A DNA stretch of 64,000 nucleotides from contig WNYE01000041.1 in assembly GCA_021396245.1 (NCBI GenBank), positions 124,001 through 188,000 of the forward strand, written 5' to 3'. The notes below the pieces were generated by a model, which saw nothing but the letters and a program-made list of their open reading frames with translations, had not been told where the DNA came from and ran no database searches. The translations under genes were made by a program, and so were the position numbers. Shown one piece after another: positions 55,724 through 64,000 of this stretch. The DNA comes from Sporothrix humicola. Lineage: Eukaryota; Ascomycota; Sordariomycetes; Ophiostomatales; Ophiostomataceae. Position 1 is the first letter of the stretch. Every line of letters starts with the position of its first letter.

Positions 55724-57139
55724 TCAAAAGAAAAGAAAATGAAAAGTAAGAAAAATCTTAAAAAGAATAGAAGTAATGTGCTGAACTCCATATGCCAATC
55801 TGTGCTGGTGAGTCCTCTTTCTCTGTGCTCTCAACATCCCCTTCGACGAGACAGTTCGCCGCCGTGGGGCCCAACCCTTCCGACTGTACATGATGACGGC
55901 CCGTGGAATGATGGCATCCTCTCGGTAGACAACAATCTTCTTGTAGTTGAGAGCACCGCCTTTCTGGCGCTCGAGTCCCTCGACCGAGTCAAATCCAACT
56001 CCGGGATTGGTGAGAGAGTGGTCGGCTTGAGTAAGTTGTCTTGACTTCCCCCGGACGACGGTGCAGACAATACTGGCGTGCAGACGGGAGCGGACGTGGT
56101 GGTTTCTTGCATAGTTATCGGCTTCTGTGACGGTGTAAGGCGTAGTTAGAAGCCATGTTAACAACAAGTAAATACTGAAAAATTTAAACCTTGACTCACT
56201 CGAAGAAGTCGGCGTGGAATAGATCCCAGCGCCGAACATGCCTTTTGATTCTATGAGGGGAGTATCAGTATTGTATCATATAAATCTACGCATGTTTGTA
56301 GCTGGCCCCGTACGTACTGGCGAATTTGAGGCGAAATGAGTAGCGAAGGATGGAGCACAGACTGCACCCTCTGTTGCTGCACAGCTCGTCTGTATCTTCG
56401 CCCAGTCGGCAGGATCGCTGTGCACCGTGGAAGAGGACCTGCCCTGAGGCAACGTTGTGGTTTCTGAAAGAAATAAATGTCAGGACACAAATAGAATTAT
56501 GAGTACGGCGTACGCTCGGCACGATTGTACACCGCAGCAAAACGTACACCATCAGGTATGGCGCGACTCCTGGCTTGTTTTTCCCGACGACCATTTCAAG
56601 GAGTCGATCCCGGTGATCGGAATGGAGCTTGTAGACTGCTCTGAATTTGGCTTGCTTCTCCGGATGCAGCCATGATTCGTTGAATCTGGCTTTATCTGGA
56701 AAGTGTTAGGATAATCGTGGTATGCGGTATCATATCGGGGGCTGATGAGAAGGTGGTACTTACACCACTCGAACAACGGGGTATATGTGACCTTATGGAG
56801 CTTCTAAATCTCAAATCAGTGACCGTCTTCCTGCCACACTCGTCGTCTCTATCACACACATCCATGTTTTATACTGGAATACTCACAATCGGGTTCAAGC
56901 TTCTCTTGACGAGGGCCACATCAGCCTTCTTCGTGTTGTCTTTCGTAGCTCCTGGAAGGGCGGCGGCCCGCTGAGCAGGAAGTACGGCTGCATTGATGAC
57001 AGCGTCCTAAGAAAATATGCCTGTGGGAATAGAAAGGAGATAATAGAACGATCAGTGAGGGTAACAGGGCAGGATAAGTATACTTTGCTAACATTTGCAC
57101 TCTTTATATTAGCGAGATCGCATCCTCCGTCCCGTACCG
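55724..57139 (-). CDS. PARP-like ADP-ribosyltransferase domain protein, multi-exon, 5' end unresolved
   Basis: Seven exons join in phase: 57139-57084, 57006-56887, 56803-56764, 56695-56548, 56463-56318, 56250-56200 and 56124-55724. Six introns of 67-84 nt have GT(A/G)NGT-type donors and YAG acceptors. The predicted product contains a fungal PARP-like catalytic fold: VLFHGAQRSCRLGED with the NAD-binding His (codon 56429-56427), a Cys-rich LCSNRGCSLCSILRYSF, then GMFGAGIYSTPTSSKADNYA with the Tyr (codon 56221-56219), and LNYKKIVVYREDAIIP near the end. Two Cys pairs in the middle might bind metal. The third catalytic position, Glu in the family (as in DELVVY), is Lys here (codon 55939-55937). 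The C-tail beyond the fold is basic. The first exon is not identified; the frame enters exon 1 needing one more base. Frames at 57,385-57,723 may hold further N-terminal exons. Role: presumed ADP-ribosylation or a catalytically altered relative. Confidence 0.78.
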
Positions 57140-58972
57140 CTGTGGGTAATGACAAAAGTGGCCATATAAATACACGATGCGAGAGAGGAGGCCGTGAGCA
57201 GATACAAAAAGTAGCATGCGGCGACAGCAAACTGGGTAGGACTGGCCAGGGCCACCTCACGAGGATGCATGATCCCCCCGTTTGAGCCCGACTCTACCAC
57301 CCCTATCTTCCCAATCAAAGCCACTTCGCAACCGCGGGTTCGTCTCGTTGTTGAGACCCCTCACTTTTGAAGAGCATCTAAATCTCATATGTGAGCTCGG
57401 TGATAGCAATGGCCTGTCGCCTTACCGGCTGCGATATCCATTTTGGGAATCTCTGTGGCTATATAAGCACGGAAGCCGCGAAGAAGTCGTGAATCAGGTG
57501 TCGGTGCGTCTAGAACCCCCGAGGCTAGTGGATTTAATTCCCAACATATCAAAATCAAGGCCATGGCACATCCGTGGGCTCTCAGTTGTGCTCGTGTTTG
57601 ATACGATTCGTGAACAGTGGATGGTATGCTTTGCGTTTGCATAAGTCCACACACACCTAGAACTCTCCGCGTAAAGACCTCCCGTTTCTTTTCAAGGTTA
57701 GAATTTTGGGGAAAGCCAAACATTAGTTAGACTCGTCAGTGTGGAGTATTTTGTGACAGGGCTGTCCATCAGAAGCTACGACGAATATTCGATACGTCTT
57801 GCCTTATCTTGTCATTTGACTTTGATATGTCGGAAAGCAGCCCCAAATTGTTGCTTTCTGCTAATCTGGACCACGCATATTGTGCACTTCTCGCCTCTCT
57901 TCTTTTCAACCAGTTATCAATTTGTTTTTTTATTCTCTTTGTTTCTCTATCTTTTCAAAGCAAGGGTAATATTTCCGGACACAGTTGCCCAAGGTGCTTG
58001 TGGAAGAACCCCTAGACCCGTGTCTTTCCTGATTTTAGGTTGTGATTCGTATTCGTCGCATGCGGATTTGTGTTTCGAGAAAATCGAGGGACGAAGAACC
58101 GATGCTTTTCTTTTTTTTTTAATATTATGTACGCCGGATTCAGCTACTTTCTTAAAATAGAGAGATAAAGAGTGAAATGTATCCCTTGCTAAATTGGAAA
58201 CAGCACGTTGGTTGCGGCTTCCGTGAAAGAAAACAAAGGGTTGAAAGACGTTCGCGTACAGTGTACATACAGTACGTTACAGTGCACACACGGCTACAAT
58301 AGCGTTTAAACACGATTGCTTGGCACGAGACAAGGCAGCCTAGATGCGGGCAGCACTTGCACTCTTTAAATGGCTGCGCCTTCCTTCCCAATGGTCAACA
58401 CGATAATTTCTGGCAAGAACGATCGCGTCGCCTCATTTTTTCTCGGAAACCGAGGCAGCTTTCCCCCCTCAAAAGATCGAGATCGTGGCCAAAACAAAAA
58501 CAAAACCCAAAAACAAAAGGGAGCCCAACCTCCAAGCTGCATCTCCATTCACAACAAGACCAGGGCAGGCCGAGAGCTTCAAGAAGCCGATCCCAACACG
58601 ACGACGACAAGAAGTTTATGAACTTCACAATCACCGAACACGCTCATCGCCGTGGCCCTTGGCAAAGTCCACTACTTGGTCCACATAATTCACCATTCTG
58701 TCAGGCTTAAAAGAACGGAGCCAATCGCGGAATTCAAGCAGTTGAATCGACTCACACGGCGGTAAAGATCGCCAGAAACAAGGCTCGCACCAAGACTAGC
58801 AAGAGTCAACTGAAAACGAGGCTCCGCAAACAGTCACGTTCCATCTCACACAGCCCATTTCACTCTCTTCTCTGACTATTGTCATTATTTTCTCCATCTC
58901 CCCCCATTTCCCCCCATTCATCACCATTTCATAACTTGTCTATATCATCACACCCTCCCTCACACTTCCACC
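57140..58972. other. Divergent region between PARP-like and PARG-like genes
   Basis: Contains the unresolved 5' end of the PARP-like gene and the promoter of the PARG-like gene. On the minus strand the frame 57,723-57,385 includes peptide-like stretches (ESYQTRAQLRAHGC; TPDSRLLRGFRAYIATEIPK) followed by a GTAAGC donor at about 57,425, so an upstream exon is likely. From 58,300 the plus strand becomes the leader of the PARG-like gene, with C/T-rich sequence at about 58,850-58,970. Confidence 0.55.
57425..57640 (-). other. Candidate upstream exon of the PARP-like gene
   Basis: The minus-strand frame here is open, has a Met early on and ends at a good donor (GCAGCCG|GTAAGC). The peptide is protein-like, but I could not find an acceptor that carries the phase cleanly into the exon at 57,139. 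It may instead be an independent small gene. Confidence 0.3.
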
Positions 58973-60778
58973 ATGTCTTCTTTCGACCGTGACCGCACTG
59001 GCAGGAGATACAGCCGAGACGACAACAGAGACGACAGCCGCCGATATCCACCATCTTCAAGCCACCGAACTTTCCACCGCGCCAGCCGCTCACAATCACC
59101 TCAGTCTCGCTCTCCCCGGACTGATTATCGGCAAGACAGTCGCAGTGACAACCGCACTGAAGGCCGCCGTGGTAACATTATGCAGTACTTCCAGCCTTCT
59201 GGCCAGCGACCTAACAACGAACCATTGGCTTCAAGATCGGCAGCACCAGTCTCACAGATGTCATCTCAGTCTACATCATACTCCCGGGACGGCGACAGGG
59301 GCGGCAGAGGCGGCCATCGAGGCGGCAGAGGCCGTCACGACCATCGAGACGCCGGCGGCCGGGACTATGACCGTCGCGACTATGGTCGGCGGGACCGGGA
59401 CCGTAGCCGCGATCGTGACCGCCACCATAACGACAACCGTGGCCGGAGCCATGGTCGAGGCCACGGCCGCGGTCGACACAGGCTTCGTGGCGGCAACTCG
59501 AATGCAACGCGGGCTAGATATGCTCCTGGGCAGCAGGTGGATTTGACGGCCGTTGCCAAGAGCACACAGGAAGAAGTCGGGAAAATCCTCCAGGCATTGG
59601 GAACCGATACTAGGGCTTCAGCCGTGCAAAAGTACGACCCGTGGAATCTGCCTCCTCTTGACCCAAGCAAGTGTCCCAAGTTTCCCCGGCCGGCTACCAT
59701 CCGTGTTCTGCAAAGCGACACCATCAACGCTGCAATTGACCTGCAACACTTCACACAGGCCGATATCGAGGCTACCAACCACCGTGTCACGGATGTAGGC
59801 ACACCTTTGCTTCCGCCGGTCGTGGTTAACTTTGCTAGTTATAAGAGTCCTGGAGGCGGATGGCTCCGTGGCCATAACGCCCAAGAGGAGGCGTTATGCT
59901 ACCGCAGCTCACTCTATCGCAGCCTGGATAAGGATTTATATCCACTTGGCCGTGAAGAGATATTGTATTCTCCTTACGCGCTCATTATGCGCCATGACAT
60001 GTCGTCAGGGCATCAGTTGATGGCACCTGCAGTGCCGCTCAGAGACCTCCCCATCATGAGCGTTCTAAGTGTGGCCGCGTTGGAGCGTCCACGTCTGCGT
60101 ATGGCCCCTACAAACGGCAGTGCTGCCCACGAGCAGGCAACACAAAGCACAAGGAGGAGCCCGTCTTTAGAAGGACCATCATCCCGCCGGTCTTCTCTAT
60201 CTCAAGCCTCCTCTGCCATCTCATGGTCGCAGTCACAGGTGCCGGCTGACCCACCCCCGGAGTACACATCGCAGCCCACGACACGGTCTCAATCGCAGCA
60301 ACGCCAGTCCCGTTCGCCTTCTGTCGGTGCTGGCAGTGCCAACGGAGAACGCTCACAGAGCAGGGCCGCGTCCGCATCACCTCGCCAAAGATCGATGCCC
60401 CCAGCACGCTCTCCTCTTCTCGAGGCGGACATTAAACCCCCTGAAAAGAGCGTCTTTGCCTATGAAACCGACGTGTATCTCACCAAGCTCAAGATGCGAC
60501 TCGTCTTGCGTGCGGCGGCCCGTGCTGGCCACCACCAGCTTGTCTTGGGCGCCCTTGGCTGCGGTGTTTATGCCAACCCGCCCGAACAAGTCGCACGCTT
60601 ATGGCTTGAAGTGCTACAGGACCCGGAGTTCACCAGCGGTGGCAACTGGTGGCAGGACGTTGTCTTTGCCGTCTATGATGGCACAAAAGGCTCTAGTGGG
60701 CATGTTGACCTGGGCACACGGGCGCCAAAGACTAACTTTGGCATATTCCACCAGATTTTGAACGGCCAACAGGTGTAG
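58973..60778 (+). CDS. Microbial-type poly(ADP-ribose) glycohydrolase (TIGR02452/DUF2263 family)
   Basis: A 601-aa single-exon protein with a strong start context (CCACCATGTCT). It should hydrolyse ADP-ribose polymers or ADP-ribosyl groups. Residues 1 to about 190 are disordered: Ser/Arg-rich, then RGG/GRG repeats and an Arg-Asp-rich run (about 107-178), typical of RNA- or condensate-binding tails. The catalytic fold begins near residue 200 (STQEEVGKILQALGTDTRAS). The signature VVVNFASYKSPGGGWLRG followed by HNAQEEALCYRSSLY places the GGG at 294-296 and the catalytic QEE at 304-306, as in bacterial PARGs. A low-complexity Ser/Gln insertion of about 110 residues (about 380-490) splits the fold. 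It resumes with FAYETDVYLTKLKMRLVL and ends near NFGIFHQIL; the GALGCGVYANPP segment is the second conserved block. It is divergent from the PARP-like gene. Confidence 0.9.
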   Translation: MSSFDRDRTGRRYSRDDNRDDSRRYPPSSSHRTFHRASRSQSPQSRSPRTDYRQDSRSDNRTEGRRGNIMQYFQPSGQRPNNEPLASRSAAPVSQMSSQSTSYSRDGDRGGRGGHRGGRGRHDHRDAGGRDYDRRDYGRRDRDRSRDRDRHHNDNRGRSHGRGHGRGRHRLRGGNSNATRARYAPGQQVDLTAVAKSTQEEVGKILQALGTDTRASAVQKYDPWNLPPLDPSKCPKFPRPATIRVLQSDTINAAIDLQHFTQADIEATNHRVTDVGTPLLPPVVVNFASYKSPGGGWLRGHNAQEEALCYRSSLYRSLDKDLYPLGREEILYSPYALIMRHDMSSGHQLMAPAVPLRDLPIMSVLSVAALERPRLRMAPTNGSAAHEQATQSTRRSPSLEGPSSRRSSLSQASSAISWSQSQVPADPPPEYTSQPTTRSQSQQRQSRSPSVGAGSANGERSQSRAASASPRQRSMPPARSPLLEADIKPPEKSVFAYETDVYLTKLKMRLVLRAAARAGHHQLVLGALGCGVYANPPEQVARLWLEVLQDPEFTSGGNWWQDVVFAVYDGTKGSSGHVDLGTRAPKTNFGIFHQILNGQQV

Positions 60779-61040
60779 GCAGTTGCCTTCTCTCGCTAGT
60801 GCGCTACATCTCACATTCTTGTTCTTGAGTTATGATTGTTTTGCGATGTATTTGAGTTCGTGTGTCTGTTATAGTTCCACCCCCTTTTTGATTATTCTTG
60901 TCGGTATGAATACGTATCGAAGTCACGTGCCAGGCCCTGGGCCTGGTAGGGGCCTTGTGGGTCAAACAGTAGGCTCTGTAAAAGATAGGGGTAACGAGTA
61001 ATTGCCGTATACAAAGTCTTATCGCCGCCAATTCGCTTGT
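60779..61040. other. 3' flank of the PARG-like gene
   Basis: Normal-composition 3' UTR DNA. It ends abruptly at about 61,040, where base composition drops to very AT-rich. Confidence 0.6.
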
Positions 61041-64000
61041 AAATTGTACTCTTCGAAAGGTAATGAATTTACTACTTAGATTAATTGTATAGTTTTTTTT
61101 AGAAGAGAGGAAGTTGTATAAGATTAACGGTGATAGTAGTTATATAATAATTTATATATATTCGAAATTATTTACGATTTTATCGTTTTTGACCGATATT
61201 AATTAATAAAAGTTTTATAAAACTTTATAATATTTATTTAAAAAATAATAAATTTTTTTTTTTTTCGTGATGTTTATTAATAATAGTAACGATGATATTA
61301 TTGCCGGTAACGGGCTCGGTAATATTGTAACCGTTGTTTTTTTAACTTTTTTAACGGCCGAAAAGTATATTATTCGTCGTATTAAAGTTAAAAATTATTA
61401 AAAGAGATTGTTTATTATTATCGATAAATACGATTTTATCGATAAAAACTTTTACGATTACTTCTATAATAACTTTATCGATTAGTTTAACGAAAACTTT
61501 ATAATTATAAGTAACGGCGAAATTAAAGTTATAATAAAAAAACTTACGAATTATAATATTTATACGAAGTTATATAACTAAAGGAATTATATTTAAATTG
61601 GTTAATTTAAAGTTATAATATAAACCTTAACCCCGTAGTTTAATATAGTTTTAATTAAAGAGATTAACGTTACCTCGATACGAATTAAAAACTTTAAGTT
61701 ATAAAAGTGTATTAGCCGTAATAACGTGGTTAAAAGTTATTTACTTTATTAACTTACAGAAAACTTTAATATTAATAATACTCCCGCCTTCGGTAATTAA
61801 TAAATTAACCGTAATATCCTTGTTTTATTTATAAAAAAAACGTTACTCGTTACCGGTAACGGTAACGGGTTATAAACCACTTTTTCGTATTAAAACGTAA
61901 AATTTTAAAAGTAAACCGAAGTTTAAAACTTCACTTTTACCGGTTTCGTTAATTATATTAACTTCTATAACTTACAATAGTTATATATTACGTACGATTA
62001 TTAAAACGAATTTAACGATAAACACTTAAAAAACACCGACTAAAATTAAAATAATAGTAATACTTAGTACGGCTTATACTTACCGTAAAAGTAACCTCGT
62101 AATAATACTTAAGCTTTCGACTTTAACTTTACTCGTAAATAACGTATACGACGGTACTTTACGCTCGTTATAAACGATAACTTCACCGGTTATAAGTAAA
62201 CCGGTTTAAATATTAAAAATATAAAAACCTCCGTTATTATTATAATTAAATACACCGACTTTTAAAAAATCGACGGTAATTAACTTTAAATTTTACAAAA
62301 TATTTAAAAAAAGTTTAAAAAAAAAAAAAAATTTACCGACGTATTAAACGAAATAAACTTACACTTTTAAATTTTTTAATTTTTTAATTAATATTATATT
62401 AACGGTTTTAAAAAAAAATATTTCTTTTTAATACTTTTAATTATAATAGTTATTAACGCGGTTTACGACAACGTCGACGTTATAATCGCCTTTAGTACGA
62501 TTACGGAGTAACGTAATATAATTTATTGGGTTAAAATTAAATATAATATTTAAAAGATTAAATATACTCGATATAATAAGTAAACGGCGATAAACGTTAC
62601 GGATATTATATTCGAGAAACCGAGTATTAAATAATCCACCGTTGTAACTAAATTATACACTTACCTTTTTTAATATTAAAGATTATTCCTAATATTTATA
62701 TACGGTCTCGTAACTTTTTATAACCGTTTATTCTTCGTTTTAAAATAATATTTAACCATTAACGTTATTATTAACGTAATTAACTTTTAACATTATATAA
62801 CCGTAGGTTTAACTAACGGTATAAAAAAAGTTTTAATAGTTTATAAACGTATAAAAGTTATAACCGTAACCGGTAAAATAACGATTAAAACGATATATTT
62901 AAACCGCCGGTATATAAAGTTATAAGTACTTTATTATATTACGTTAATTACCGGCGTTAATTAAGCTATATTTAAAAGTAAAAGTATATTTAAATGTTAT
63001 ATTTACGGTAAAAAAAGTTATAAATATAAAAAGTATTTTACCGTTAAACGAGTTAATTATAATACTCGATAACGTTAAGATTAACCGAACGTCGGTCTTT
63101 TGTAATATTACGTTAACTTAAAAATTATAAAAAAAAGTTTTTTTGTTTTTAACGACGAAAAACTAAAGTTTAGTGTATATATTACTGGTTTTAGCTTTAA
63201 ATTATTCGACGAAAATAATAAATAAATTATTTTTTTTGAAAATAAAAAAGTTAAAAGAAAAAAGTTTAAAAAAAAAAAGTTAAAACTTTATACTTTTTTT
63301 TAAAACGGCTTTATAGTATTATAAAGTTAAATAACGGACGAAACTACCGTTACCAATACGGCCGACGTAACTTTTAATATTAACGAAAAAATTTAAATTA
63401 AAATATTTCGATAAAAGGTTATATAAATTTTATTTAGTTAACGAAATATTAATATTGTTTTACGGTTAAATATATTTATTAATAAGCTTACGATTAAAAA
63501 CGAAAAAACCGCTCGTATCGAAGCGTTATATATTAACCTTTTTCGGTATAATAATAACGAGTTTATAAGTTTTTTAATTAACACCGACGCCGTTAAATAT
63601 TTAACTTATAGTATCCCGTAACTTAAAGCTTTATAAAAACTCCGTAATAATATTAAAGTTATTAATAAAAACTTTGTTTTTATACGCTTTAATATAAACG
63701 TTACCGTATCGGTAAAAATAATTTTCGTAAAAACGTTTATTAACACCGTAATTTTTTACGTTATACCGATAAATATACTATTTTTATTATACCTCGTTAA
63801 TTTAAATTACTTCGGTTACTTTTTCGATAATATCGATAACGTAATAATTTATAAAAAAACCGGTATATACACTTTAATATTACGCCGTTTCGGTTACGTA
63901 TTTATCGGCGCGTTAAAGATTATAATACTCTTCGACGACTATAATTATTTTACGAAAATAAAGTTACGGAGGTTATATTACCGTTTCGGTTACTTATTGG
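61041..64000 (+). mobile_element. RIP-mutated Ty1/copia retrotransposon, 5' part (gag, protease, start of integrase)
   Basis: Extremely AT-rich DNA in which CpA and TpG are nearly absent while CpG persists, on both strands: the mark of RIP. The plus strand still carries the order of a Ty1/copia polyprotein. A gag-like stretch is followed by a degenerate zinc knuckle near 62,980-63,050 (Cys-Tyr-Ile-x-Gly-Lys pattern with Cys-to-Tyr changes). Then comes an aspartic-protease segment near 63,560-63,600 (a decayed I-D-T-G-A) and a GAG-pre-integrase block at about 63,880-64,000 (RRFGY; LRRLYYRFGYLL). Many in-frame stops make it dead. It continues past the right edge, and I could not delimit an LTR on the left. 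This is an old copy in the host genome, described only. Confidence 0.82.

Overview
The window looks like nuclear DNA of a filamentous ascomycete (Pezizomycotina, most likely a sordariomycete; species not determined). Reasons: short introns of about 55-100 nt with GTRNGT donors, CTAAC-type branch points and YAG acceptors; fungal-specific families (a Zn(II)2Cys6 regulator, a Bem3-type RhoGAP, a 2EXR protein, Erj5, Yip3/PRA1); low-complexity Gln/Asn/Pro/Ser tracts in most proteins; long pyrimidine-rich 5' leaders; and a retrotransposon at the right edge with the strand-symmetric CpA/TpG loss of repeat-induced point mutation (RIP). I saw no tRNA, rRNA or CRISPR array.

Layout. 1-833 is the 3' end of a Ser/Gly-rich gene (+). 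2,088-5,901 (-) is a large War1-like Zn2Cys6 regulator. 7,950-12,248 (-) is a PX-PH-RhoGAP protein (Bem3 type), followed upstream by a small two-exon Gln/Pro-rich gene (12,634-13,973, -). A 9.2 kb block with no supportable gene follows (13.97-23.15 kb). Next come a proline-rich protein whose ATG is split by an intron (23,157-23,877, -), an MFS transporter (25,498-27,081, -), an AT-rich patch, and a 2EXR protein (30,192-31,985, -). A second gene-free block of about 8.8 kb runs from 32.0 to 40.8 kb.

From 40.8 kb the gene density rises: a thioredoxin-PITH protein (-), a J-domain membrane protein (-), a Gln-rich protein (+), an Erj5-type ER J-protein (-), the Rab-regulator Yip3/PRA1 (+), a charged low-complexity protein with an unresolved start (+), and a basic one-TM protein (-).

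The most interesting part is 55.7-60.8 kb. A seven-exon (or longer) gene on the minus strand encodes a fungal PARP-like ADP-ribosyltransferase domain. Divergently from it, 1.8 kb away or less, a plus-strand gene encodes a microbial-type poly(ADP-ribose) glycohydrolase (TIGR02452/DUF2263 type) with a GGG...QEE signature and an RGG/RD-rich N-terminus. Together they form a candidate ADP-ribosylation writer/eraser locus. In the writer, the residue that should be the third member of the H-Y-E triad reads Lys. The pair lies directly beside a heavily RIP-mutated Ty1/copia element (about 61.04-64.0 kb, running off the edge), so the locus sits at a border of repeat-derived, AT-rich DNA.
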